Counted from the stretch's first letter, positions 1-6,366 are shown. The stretch: DNA of 7,551 nt from an uncultured Eubacteriales bacterium (GCA_902772745.1 CACYBV010000213.1:1-7551), one strand, 5' to 3'. Program-made: numbers and translations. The notes: generated by a model from the letters alone, not told the origin.

Positions 1-1
1 G

Positions 2-1120
2 ATCGTGATCGGTATCGGCGGCTCGTATCTCGGCGCGCGTGCGGCGAATGAATTCCTGAATCACAGCTTCTACAACAATCTCGGAAAAGAGCAGCGGAAA
101 GCACCGGAAATCTATTACGCCGGAAATTCCATCAGCGGCACCTATCTTGCACATCTTCTCGAGATCGTCGGCGACCGGGATTTCTCCGTCAACGTGATTT
201 CGAAATCCGGCACCACGACGGAGCCTGCGATTGCGTTCCGTGTTTTCAAGGCGCTTGCGGAGAAGAAATACGGAAAAGCGGAGGCGGCGAAGCGGATTTA
301 CGCGACAACCGACCGCGCGAAGGGTGCTTTAAAGAATCTCGCGGATGCGGAAGGCTATGAAACCTTTGTCGTTCCGGACAATATCGGCGGACGTTTCTCG
401 GTGCTGACTGCGGTAGGACTTCTTCCGATCGCGGCAACCGGCGTGGATATCCGGGCTCTGATGCAGGGTGCTGCGGATATGCGCGAACAGACGCTTTCGG
501 CGCCGGTTTCGGAGAACGATTCGCTGATGTACGCAGCGGTCCGGAATTATCTCCGTGAAGACGGCCGTTCGGTGGAGCTTCTGACAAACTACGAGCCCTG
601 CTTCCATTATATCGCGGAGTGGTGGAAACAGCTGTACGGCGAATCCGAAGGCAAGAACAGGAGAGGCCTGTTCCCGGCTTCCTGCGATTTCACGACCGAC
701 CTGCATTCGATGGGCCAGTACGTCCAGGACGGCCTCCGGCTGATGTTCGAGACCGTGGTCGACATCGAGGGCTCCAAGGCAACCGTTACGATCGGTGAAG
801 AGCCGGTGGACCTTGACGGTCTGAATTATCTCGCCGGGAAGGACATGGATTTCGTAAACCATGCGGCGCTGAACGGAACGCTCCTTGCGCATACCGACGG
901 CGACGTTCCGAACCTGGTGATCCGTGTGAAGGACCAGACCGCCTATACCTTGGGACAGCTGTTCTACTTCTTTGAATTTGCCTGCGGCGTTTCGGGTTAC
1001 ATTCTCGGGGTCAATCCCTTTAACCAGCCCGGCGTAGAGAGCTACAAGAAGAATATGTTCGCGCTTCTCGGAAAGCCCGGATACGAAGAGCTGAGGGCGG
1101 AACTTCTGAAGAAAATCTGA
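2..1120 (+). CDS. pgi: Glucose-6-phosphate isomerase, 5'-truncated by window edge
   Basis: This enzyme interconverts glucose 6-phosphate and fructose 6-phosphate in the cytoplasm, in glycolysis and gluconeogenesis. The reading frame is open to the left edge. The GTG at base 5 is an internal valine, not a start, because it sits in the sugar-phosphate-binding motif IVIGIGGSYLGA. About 373 residues are visible; Firmicutes Pgi is about 450 long, so some 75 N-terminal residues lie outside the window. Counting from the GTG codon, the family landmarks in order are SKSGTTTEPA (66-75), GGRFSVLTAVGLLP (128-141), GESEGK with the catalytic glutamate (212-217), FTTDLHSMGQ (229-238), LAHTDG with the conserved histidine (294-299), and NQPGVESYKKNM with the catalytic lysine (340-351). 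The C-terminus is intact, ending in a TGA stop. The next gene starts 194 bp downstream, past structured DNA, so operon membership with tatD is uncertain. The identification is secure. Confidence 0.98.
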   Translation: MVIGIGGSYLGARAANEFLNHSFYNNLGKEQRKAPEIYYAGNSISGTYLAHLLEIVGDRDFSVNVISKSGTTTEPAIAFRVFKALAEKKYGKAEAAKRIYATTDRAKGALKNLADAEGYETFVVPDNIGGRFSVLTAVGLLPIAATGVDIRALMQGAADMREQTLSAPVSENDSLMYAAVRNYLREDGRSVELLTNYEPCFHYIAEWWKQLYGESEGKNRRGLFPASCDFTTDLHSMGQYVQDGLRLMFETVVDIEGSKATVTIGEEPVDLDGLNYLAGKDMDFVNHAALNGTLLAHTDGDVPNLVIRVKDQTAYTLGQLFYFFEFACGVSGYILGVNPFNQPGVESYKKNMFALLGKPGYEELRAELLKKI

Positions 1121-1160
1121 TCCCGAAGCGGCTGTATCATACAGAGCCGCCGCATCGGGA
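1121..1160 (+). terminator. Hairpin directly after pgi, possible terminator
   Basis: The sequence folds immediately after the pgi stop codon. An inner stem GCGGCT / AGCCGC (1128-1133 with 1145-1150) encloses a loop that is itself self-complementary (CTGTAT at 1132-1137, ATACAG at 1139-1144). An outer TCCCGA / TCGGGA pair (1121-1126 with 1155-1160) closes the structure. No run of T follows, so this is not a textbook intrinsic terminator. It may act as a 3'-end stabilising structure or a weak terminator for pgi. The pairing is seen directly; the role is inferred. Confidence 0.4.
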
Positions 1161-1167
1161 GCTCAGG

Positions 1168-1263
1168 AGGAAGCGGACCTTTTCAGGAAAGTATCTTCCG
1201 TCCGGGGGAGACGGTTTTGAATCTCCCAGGCAGAAGACGGATTCCTGAAAAGGTCCGCTTCCT
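1168..1263. repeat. 96-bp element with perfect 22-bp terminal inverted repeats
   Basis: The left arm (1168-1189, beginning AGGAAGCGGACC) is the exact reverse complement of the right arm (1242-1263, ending GGTCCGCTTCCT), with no mismatch over 22 bp. The 52-bp interior adds nested complementarity: TCCGTC (1197-1202) with GACGGA (1236-1241), and GGGAGA (1206-1211) with TCTCCC (1222-1227). The whole unit could therefore form one long, almost continuous hairpin. It contains no plausible gene. The form suits a MITE-like or other small mobile palindromic element, or a structured intergenic RNA. TCAGG lies just outside both ends (1163-1167 and 1265-1269, the latter after one extra base), which might be a target duplication. 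Whether other copies exist cannot be judged from this window. Confidence 0.7.
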
Positions 1264-1266
1264 GTC

Positions 1267-1290
1267 AGGCGCTCAGGACCGGCGCCTTTA
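1267..1290 (+). terminator. Small GC-rich hairpin before tatD, weak terminator candidate
   Basis: AGGCGC (1267-1272) pairs with GCGCCT (1282-1287) around a 9-base loop, followed by an AT-rich stretch TTATATATT. The layout resembles a short intrinsic terminator, but the stem is only 6 bp and the T run is interrupted. It ends 18 bases before the tatD ribosome binding site, which leaves little room for a new promoter after it. It could instead be an attenuating leader structure or have no role. Confidence 0.25.
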
Positions 1291-1314
1291 TATATTCATG
1301 CAAACGGAGGCTTC

Positions 1315-2148
1315 ATGATATTCGATACGCATGCACATTATGACGATCCGAGATTCTCGGAAGACCGGGATGAAATCCTGAGGTCGCTGAAGTCGTACGG
1401 TGTTGGAACGATCTGCAATATCGGATCGGACCTTGAAAGTTCCCGGACGAGCGTGGAACTATCGAAACAGTACCCCTTTATCTATGCGGCGGTCGGAATC
1501 CATCCGGAAAACGTGGCGGATACGACGGAAGAGGATCTCGATACGCTCCGGCAGATGGTGCTTTCCGAGCGGCTGGAGATTCAGAAAGCGCAGCAGCTGC
1601 TCTCGGAAGGGATCGACGTCTACTTCCTTCCGGAGAAAAAAATCGTCGCGATCGGGGAGATCGGCCTGGATTATTACTGGGAGGAGGTTCCGCACGACCT
1701 GCAGAAAAAATGGTTTGTCCGCGAGCTTCAGCTGTCGCAGGAACTTTCCCTTCCTGTCGTGATCCATTCCCGGGATGCGGCGAAGGACACTTACGACATT
1801 CTCCGGGAATACAAAACCGGCGAAGACGCGGGCATCATGCACTGCTACGGCTACAGCAGGGAAATGGCGCGGCAGTTTCTGGACCTCGGATACGATATCG
1901 GGCTAGGCGGCGTCGTGACCTTCAAAAACGGCCGGGTTGCGAAGGAAGTCGCGGAGTATGTTCCTCTTGACCGGCTGGTTCTCGAAACCGACTGTCCCTA
2001 CATGGCGCCGCATCCGCACCGCGGGGAGCGGAACTTCTCGGGCTATCTCCCGCTCGTGGTCACGGAAATCGCGCGGATCAAAGGGATTTCCGAGGAGGAC
2101 GTGATCGCTGCGACGGAAGAAAATGCCCGCAGAATTTATCGAATGTGA
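1315..2148 (+). CDS. tatD: TatD-family metal-dependent hydrolase (DNase)
   Basis: This is a cytoplasmic TIM-barrel metallohydrolase of the TatD family. Studied members are metal-dependent 3'-5' DNases/RNases implicated in DNA repair or turnover; the exact substrate here is inferred. The metal-ligand set is complete: H6 and H8 in DTHAHYDD, E115 in GEIGLDYY, H151 in VIHSRDA, H176 in MHCYG, and D226 in ETDCPY. GIHPEN (61-66) and the C-terminal ENARRIY are also typical. The protein is 277 residues against the usual 255-260. The excess lies at about residues 84-107, just before the KIVAIGEIG strand, as a charged helical insertion. The ATG at 1315 follows GGAGG (1306-1310) by 4 bases and starts exactly where the family normally does. 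In Firmicutes tatD commonly precedes rnmV and rsmA; here an unknown gene follows instead. No clear promoter is visible in front of it. Confidence 0.95.
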   Translation: MIFDTHAHYDDPRFSEDRDEILRSLKSYGVGTICNIGSDLESSRTSVELSKQYPFIYAAVGIHPENVADTTEEDLDTLRQMVLSERLEIQKAQQLLSEGIDVYFLPEKKIVAIGEIGLDYYWEEVPHDLQKKWFVRELQLSQELSLPVVIHSRDAAKDTYDILREYKTGEDAGIMHCYGYSREMARQFLDLGYDIGLGGVVTFKNGRVAKEVAEYVPLDRLVLETDCPYMAPHPHRGERNFSGYLPLVVTEIARIKGISEEDVIAATEENARRIYRM

Positions 2149-2165
2149 TGATTTTACCAGAAATC

Positions 2166-2185
2166 TGTTGGACATTTGTTGGACA
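2166..2185 (+). repeat. Tandem 9-bp direct repeat TGTTGGACA over a promoter -35
   Basis: TGTTGGACA occurs at 2166-2174 and again at 2177-2185. The copies start 11 bp apart, about one helical turn, so a dimeric regulator could meet both on one face of the DNA. The second copy contains the proposed -35 box (TGGACA, 2180-2185). The repeat is exact and seen directly; an operator role is inferred from its position only. No regulator gene is adjacent. Confidence 0.5.
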
Positions 2186-2208
2186 GGCTACGGTTTAATG
2201 AGAATAAT
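2180..2208 (+). promoter_or_regulatory. Sigma-A-type promoter for the 801-residue gene
   Basis: The -35 TGGACA (2180-2185, five of six against TTGACA) is followed after 17 bp by the -10 AATAAT (2203-2208, five of six against TATAAT). Transcription would begin near 2215, giving a leader of about 31 nt that ends in a strong ribosome binding site. A second, weaker pairing uses the upstream repeat copy TGGACA (2169-2174) with TTTAAT (2194-2199) at a 19-bp spacing. The promoter suggests that the downstream gene is transcribed apart from tatD. Confidence 0.6.
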
Positions 2209-2245
2209 CTGAAAAACCAGTACGAAGCCCCGGAAGGAGAATCAT

Positions 2246-4651
2246 ATGCCGAAAAATTATACCAGCAGCCATCTTGAAATTATCAGCATGCTCGCGGACA
2301 CGCTGGGCAAAAGCACAGTGCTTCAGGCTCATCAGGGAGACCCGGATAGAGGAGTCGGAAAACTTCAGCGCCTGAACAGTAATTTTAACCTGCTTCATGA
2401 GGACGTAAACAAGGCGAGGACCCTTTCAAGCAATACAGGTTCCGGCCTGAAAATCGGAACGATGGATTTTGTCACTTCGAACACCGGGTATCTGTCCGAC
2501 GGAATGGATCAGTGCCATGACGCTGTCACAGAAATCCTGCAGGATCAGAACCTGATGCGCAGGGAGCCGATGCTTGCGAGCTGGCTTCGTTTTGCGGATG
2601 TGATGTTCAAGCGGGCAAATCTGCCTTCGGACGCGGCGCGTGAGCATTTTTCCGATCCGGCGACAGGACTTGCGCAGAATTTGTTCAGTGCGCTGGAAAA
2701 CGTGCCGACCGCCGAAGAAATGGCGCAGCTTCGTCTTCAGGATGAAGAAGCTTATGAAACAGGCGTGAAGATGATGAATTTCCTGAACGCCTACGCAGAC
2801 GCTTATGAACCGGATCCGGAGATCTCCGCTGCCGATCTGGGAAAGGCTGATCCGGAAGCACGGAAGCAGGAACGCATTCAGAAACTGAAAAAACTGGAAG
2901 ATGCGGCTTCAGCGCTGAACGATTTGGGCGAAGAGCGGGTAAATAATTTTTTTGAAGCGACCGGAAACCTTCTTTTCAGACAGAATTTCGTCAATACCGC
3001 TTTCAAAGATACCAACCATTCGTTATATAAGACCGCTGAGATTCTGCACCAAAAACAGCAGGCCATGGCAGAGGGCATGACGGAAGAGGAATACAATGCG
3101 CTTCTAAGTTTTCAGAGTATCGTCAGGACTGCAACGGAAGATCTGAAAGGGATAGAATGCAGGATCGAGGACATCAACGAGCCATTCCTGAGCAATGTTC
3201 AGGCGATGACTGCGCTCGCGGATCAGTGCGCTTATCACCGGGGAAACGGCTTTTCTTCGGACCAGGAGAAGCAGGAATTTTTCCGGAGCATCGCCTCAGA
3301 GATTCAGTCCTTTGAGGGGAACATAAACAGGAAGGACGAATTCACTTACGGGCATAAGTCAGAGGAAGAGAAGCAGAGGATGCGCGCGACCGAAAGGATT
3401 CTGAATTTCCTGAGTCCGCAGTGCCTGCCAAAGGACACCTCTTTCCATCACATGATCCGGATTCATGAGCGCATGAACGGTATGGAAGTGGCAGGAAAGT
3501 GGAACAGTCAGGTGATGCTCGCACCCTATTACGCCGCGCTGAAAGATACAAAAACCACATATCTCGGAGCGAAGGACAGCAGTCTGTATCAGCATTATAA
3601 CGGGATGATGGATGCGCTGAAAAACGTGACGAAGCTCGGGCAGGTGAAAAAGCCGAACGAGCTCCAAAAACAGGCGCTCGGAGAGAACTGGCGCCTCATG
3701 GGCGAACAGAGCGAGGCCTTCCTTCGGGATGTTCTGGATAATCCGAAAAAGCTGCAGGCCATTCAAAACGACCGGAAGCAGACGGATCTTTATCAGGAGC
3801 GGGTGGTCGGAGCGCTCGGAGTCCTGCGTCTGCAGAACCCGGGGAAAGCCGAGCAGCTGAAAGCGAAGGCCTCCGCCCTTTTCGGGCGTGAGATCAGCTG
3901 GGATGAAGTCAAAACCCATGCGCAGGACAGCATGGACCGGAAGCCGAATTATGACCGGTATTTCAAGATGCATACCGGGGATTATGCGGAAGGTATTCCC
4001 GAGAAGAAAGTCGCGGAATACGCGGCAAAGGCGACGGCAGCGATGTTCTATATGAACGATCCGAATAAGAAATTCTCGCTCAGCCTGGTCCGGGATGCGG
4101 CACAGAAACTGATGGCCCGCCCGGATTTCAAAGCGGCAATCGGAGTGAAGGGGCTGACAGAGGTGCGGAGGATTCTGCGCTCGGGCGATCCCGTGCAGAT
4201 CGCCGGACTGGTTGCAGGCGGCCCGGAGCGGTATGCCCTGAGCGACAACTCCAGAGAAAATCTCCGCAGTCTTGCCGAAGGCCTGAATACGGACGGACGC
4301 AGCAAGGAGTATAAGGCGCTGGTTGAGTCTCTGAAAAACGAAAACGCCAAAGACAGCGCACCGGTCTTTTCCGCAGTCGAAGCCTATCTGAAGGGTAAGA
4401 AGGCGGTAACGAACAATGCACAGCGGAAAGCATCTGTAAAGCTTGCCCTCGACGCGCTTTCGGTTGCAGCCGCAAACGGGGACGCGACGGCCAAAAGGCG
4501 TGCGCAGAACCTGGTGAACCGGATCAATAAAGTCCGCGGCGCGGAGCCGGGAGATCCGAATTATGTGAATCTCGATAATTACGGGAAGAAAAAGGAGGCT
4601 GCACGGCCGCTGCTTCCCGAGGATGAGGCCGGACCGCAGATGCAGGCCTGA
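2246..4651 (+). CDS. Large helical soluble protein of unknown function (801 aa)
   Basis: I do not recognise a characterised family. The gene is real: it has an 801-codon frame, a good promoter, AAGGAG (2234-2239) six bases before the ATG, and tandem in-frame stops TGA TAA. The protein appears almost entirely alpha-helical. It has no signal peptide, no membrane segment, few cysteines (90, 305, 328, 393) and no nucleotide-binding or catalytic motif I can identify, so it is probably cytoplasmic. Landmarks: a helical N-terminal part (1-185); an acidic linker and charged helix (186-235, including ARKQERIQKLKKLEDAA); a long helical middle (236-560) with a Lys/Glu-rich stretch near 361-385; a C-terminal region with short helices, DYAEGIPEKKVAEYAAKAT (579-597) and YLKGKKAV (714-721); then EPGDPNYVNLDNYG (767-780) and a Pro/Glu-rich tail. 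From memory, the YLKGK and NRINKVRG parts resemble C-terminal modules of uncharacterised proteins in gut Clostridia; this is unverified. It sits where rnmV is commonly found, but shows no RNase M5 (Toprim) features. Confidence 0.9.
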   Translation: MPKNYTSSHLEIISMLADTLGKSTVLQAHQGDPDRGVGKLQRLNSNFNLLHEDVNKARTLSSNTGSGLKIGTMDFVTSNTGYLSDGMDQCHDAVTEILQDQNLMRREPMLASWLRFADVMFKRANLPSDAAREHFSDPATGLAQNLFSALENVPTAEEMAQLRLQDEEAYETGVKMMNFLNAYADAYEPDPEISAADLGKADPEARKQERIQKLKKLEDAASALNDLGEERVNNFFEATGNLLFRQNFVNTAFKDTNHSLYKTAEILHQKQQAMAEGMTEEEYNALLSFQSIVRTATEDLKGIECRIEDINEPFLSNVQAMTALADQCAYHRGNGFSSDQEKQEFFRSIASEIQSFEGNINRKDEFTYGHKSEEEKQRMRATERILNFLSPQCLPKDTSFHHMIRIHERMNGMEVAGKWNSQVMLAPYYAALKDTKTTYLGAKDSSLYQHYNGMMDALKNVTKLGQVKKPNELQKQALGENWRLMGEQSEAFLRDVLDNPKKLQAIQNDRKQTDLYQERVVGALGVLRLQNPGKAEQLKAKASALFGREISWDEVKTHAQDSMDRKPNYDRYFKMHTGDYAEGIPEKKVAEYAAKATAAMFYMNDPNKKFSLSLVRDAAQKLMARPDFKAAIGVKGLTEVRRILRSGDPVQIAGLVAGGPERYALSDNSRENLRSLAEGLNTDGRSKEYKALVESLKNENAKDSAPVFSAVEAYLKGKKAVTNNAQRKASVKLALDALSVAAANGDATAKRRAQNLVNRINKVRGAEPGDPNYVNLDNYGKKKEAARPLLPEDEAGPQMQA

Positions 4652-4682
4652 TAAAAGCAGGCAGAATCAATTATCACTACAG

Positions 4683-4719
4683 AGACCGGCTTTCGCGTCA
4701 GCGGCAGCCGGTCTTGGTT
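4683..4719 (+). terminator. Stem-loop after the 801-residue gene, probable terminator
   Basis: AGACCGGCT (4683-4691) and AGCCGGTCT (4706-4714) form a perfect 9-bp stem with a 14-base loop, 32 bases after the stop codon. The following TGGTT is only a weak T tract, so termination may be incomplete. Its place between this gene and the next promoter supports a terminator role and separates the unknown gene from rsmA-tadA. Confidence 0.55.
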
Positions 4720-4733
4720 CAGCAGTCCGGCAC

Positions 4734-4762
4734 TTGTCATCCGGGGATTTTTGGAGTATAAT
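4734..4762 (+). promoter_or_regulatory. Near-consensus sigma-A promoter for rsmA-tadA
   Basis: TTGTCA (4734-4739, five of six) and a perfect TATAAT (4757-4762) are separated by 17 bp. Initiation is expected near 4769, leaving a leader of about 28 nt before the rsmA ATG at 4798. This is the best promoter in the window. It also argues against the upstream in-frame ATG at 4777, which would lie only about 8 nt from the transcript end. Confidence 0.8.
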
Positions 4763-4797
4763 GATCGGGAAGAAAAATGCGGCACGGAGCGAGAGAA

Positions 4798-5667
4798 ATG
4801 CCCTTGATCGACCCGAAGGAAACCATTGCGGTCCTGAAAAAATACAATTTCATCTTTAACAAACGTTTCGGGCAGAATTTTCTGATCGATGCGCATGTCC
4901 TTCAGAAAATCCTCCGGGCGGCGGAGCTTTCAAAGGACGATGCGGTTCTCGAGATCGGCCCCGGGATCGGGACGATGACGCAGGCTTTATCGGAGCATGC
5001 GGGGCGGGTTTTTGCGGTGGAGATCGACGAGACGCTGATCCCGATCCTTGAGGACACTTTAAGCGGCTGCGATAACGTAACGGTGATCAATGAGGACGCG
5101 CTGAAGCTGGATATCGCAGGGCTCGTTTCCCGTGAATGCCCCGGGAAAAAACTGAAGGTAGTCGCGAACCTGCCCTACTATGTTACGACGCCGATCATCA
5201 TGCGGCTTCTCGAGGAGCATTTACCGGTCGAGTCGATTACGGTTATGGTGCAGAAGGAAGTCGCATACCGTATGCAGGCCGGCCCCGGGACGAAGGACTA
5301 TGGCGCACTGTCTCTTTCTGTGCAGTATTATTCGGAACCGTACCTTGCGGCAAATGTTCCGATGAACTGCTTTATGCCCCGTCCGAATGTGGACTCGGCG
5401 GTAATCCGTCTCTCGGTGCTCCCGGAGCCGTCCGTGAAGGCACAGGATCCGGCGCTTTTGTTCAAGCTGATCCGGGCGGCATTTTCGCAGCGGAGGAAGA
5501 CACTCTCAAACAGTCTTAAAAACAGTCCGGAGCTTTCATTTTCGAAGGAAGAGATAGACAAGGCGATCAGGACCTGCGGATTCCCGCCGGTGGTTCGGGG
5601 AGAGGCACTGAGCCTTCGGGAGTTTTCGGCCCTTTCGGATGCACTAAAAGGCGGGGAAAGCGGGTGA
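4798..5667 (+). CDS. rsmA: 16S rRNA dimethyladenosine transferase RsmA (KsgA)
   Basis: RsmA uses S-adenosylmethionine to dimethylate two adjacent adenosines in the 3'-terminal hairpin of 16S rRNA (A1518/A1519 in E. coli numbering) during small-subunit maturation in the cytoplasm. Its loss is known to give kasugamycin resistance. The Rossmann methyltransferase fold is clear: GQNFLID (25-31), SAM motif EIGPGIGTMT (52-61), AVEID (74-78), NEDAL (98-102) and catalytic NLPYY (124-128). The family C-terminal part follows, with FMPRPNVDSAV (192-202) and RAAFSQRRKTLSNSL (226-240). The length of 289 residues is normal. I chose ATG 4798 because GGAG (4786-4789) lies 8 bases before it, it leaves a sensible leader after the promoter, and homologues begin at about this point. 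An in-frame ATG at 4777 would add seven residues and lacks a good site. The stop overlaps the start of tadA. Confidence 0.97.
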   Translation: MPLIDPKETIAVLKKYNFIFNKRFGQNFLIDAHVLQKILRAAELSKDDAVLEIGPGIGTMTQALSEHAGRVFAVEIDETLIPILEDTLSGCDNVTVINEDALKLDIAGLVSRECPGKKLKVVANLPYYVTTPIIMRLLEEHLPVESITVMVQKEVAYRMQAGPGTKDYGALSLSVQYYSEPYLAANVPMNCFMPRPNVDSAVIRLSVLPEPSVKAQDPALLFKLIRAAFSQRRKTLSNSLKNSPELSFSKEEIDKAIRTCGFPPVVRGEALSLREFSALSDALKGGESG

Positions 5668-6179
5668 AGAGAATGACAAAGATACAGCCTGAAACACCCG
5701 ACGAGCGCTTCATGCTGGAGGCCCTTCGCCAGGCGAAAAAAGCGTACACGCTCGGCGAGACCCCGATCGGCTGCGTGATCGTCAGGACCCGTGACTATGA
5801 GGGAAACGAGCTGAAGCCGCAGATTATTGCCAGAGGCTATAACCGCAGGAATACGGAGAAAAACCCGCTCGCGCACGCGGAGATCTCTGCAATCCGGAAG
5901 GCCGCGAAAGCCTTGGGTGACTGGCGGCTTGAGGGCTGCACGATCTATGTGACGCTGGAGCCCTGTCCGATGTGCGCCGGAGCTCTCGTGCAGGCCAGGA
6001 TCGACCGAGTTGTTATCGGCGCGATGAACCCCAAGGCCGGCTGCGCAGGCTCGATTCTGAATCTTCTGACAGAGCAGAAATTCAATCATCAGGCAGAGGT
6101 GACAAAAGGCGTGCTTGGGGAGCAGTGCAGCCGGATGATGAGCGGGTTTTTCGCGGAGCTTCGTGCCAGAAAAAGCTGA
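5664..6179 (+). CDS. tadA: tRNA-specific adenosine deaminase TadA
   Basis: TadA deaminates adenosine-34 of tRNA-Arg(ACG) to inosine, a zinc-dependent reaction that lets the tRNA read CGU, CGC and CGA codons. Counting from the GTG, the zinc and catalytic residues are complete: H71 and E73 in LAHAEI, and C101 and C104 in EPCPMCAGA. RIDRVVIGAMNPKAGCAGS (112-130) is typical of TadA rather than a general cytidine deaminase. The protein is 171 residues, slightly long; an insertion of roughly 8-9 residues (RTRDYEGNELKPQ, 41-53) lengthens the loop between the first two strands. The GTG at 5664 overlaps the rsmA stop (GTGA) and has GGGGA (5653-5657) six bases before it. ATG 5673, preceded by GGGTGA (5662-5667), is an equally possible start giving 168 residues. 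Either way rsmA and tadA are probably one operon with coupled translation. Confidence 0.95.
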   Translation: MKRMTKIQPETPDERFMLEALRQAKKAYTLGETPIGCVIVRTRDYEGNELKPQIIARGYNRRNTEKNPLAHAEISAIRKAAKALGDWRLEGCTIYVTLEPCPMCAGALVQARIDRVVIGAMNPKAGCAGSILNLLTEQKFNHQAEVTKGVLGEQCSRMMSGFFAELRARKS

Positions 6180-6186
6180 CCCGCCG

Positions 6187-6338
6187 TGTCATGCCGAGCG
6201 GCTGAATAGAGTCGATAAGTGAGCGTCGAGATCTCAGAATTGGTTTACACGGACTTATGCGGAGCGACATCCCGTTAGGGAAACGAAAAAGCTATGGAAT
6301 CCCTCAGCTTCGGCCTGCGGCCGTCGCCCGGGATGACA
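6187..6338. repeat. Degenerate palindromic intergenic repeat with TGTCAT ends
   Basis: The left end reads TGTCATGCCGAGCGGC (6187-6202). The right end (6323-6338), read on the other strand, begins TGTCATCCCGGGCGAC. These are imperfect terminal inverted repeats of about 16 bp around a 120-bp interior. The resemblance continues inward: GTCGAGATCTC on the left and, on the opposite strand, GCTGAGGGATTCC on the right. Smaller hairpins lie inside, including CGGCC TGC GGCCG (6311-6323) and TCCC GTTA GGGA (near 6270-6281). From memory, dispersed intergenic repeats with ends like TGTCATNCCGAGCG occur in many bacterial genomes; no other copy is in this window. It fills most of the gap between tadA and the reductase, and could serve as the 3' end of the tadA transcript. 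Confidence 0.6.
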
Positions 6339-6366
6339 AAAGGGAAGGCTTTCTCCCGGGATGACA
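6327..6366 (+). repeat. Direct repeat CCCGGGATGACA, two copies
   Basis: CCCGGGATGACA occurs exactly at 6327-6338 and at 6355-6366, starting 28 bp apart. The first copy is the right end of the palindromic element. The second lies just outside it and runs into the ribosome binding site of the next gene. A duplicated or nested element end would explain this. Confidence 0.65.

Noticed and set aside
329..892. 187-codon open frame on the - strand inside pgi
   Set aside because: It lies wholly antisense to an unmistakable pgi coding frame, has no family resemblance, and is expected by chance in GC-rich coding DNA.
1259..1296. Promoter for tatD using TTCCTG and TATATT
   Set aside because: The spacing is far from 17 bp and no alternative -35 fits the AT-rich TATATATT stretch.
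3359..3973. 204-codon open frame on the - strand inside the unknown 801-residue gene
   Set aside because: The + strand frame is continuous, has a promoter and ribosome site, and gives a sensible helical protein; the antisense product shows no coherent composition or motif.
4777..4797. Upstream ATG as the rsmA start
   Set aside because: It would lie about 8 nt from the predicted transcript start and lacks a good ribosome site, while ATG 4798 has GGAG at 8 bases and fits homologue length.
5328..6089. 253-codon open frame on the - strand across rsmA and tadA
   Set aside because: It covers two well-identified genes with intact catalytic motifs and has no recognisable product.
6244..6272. Promoter for the reductase using TTTACA at 6244-6249
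   Set aside because: No acceptable -10 box lies 16-18 bp downstream.
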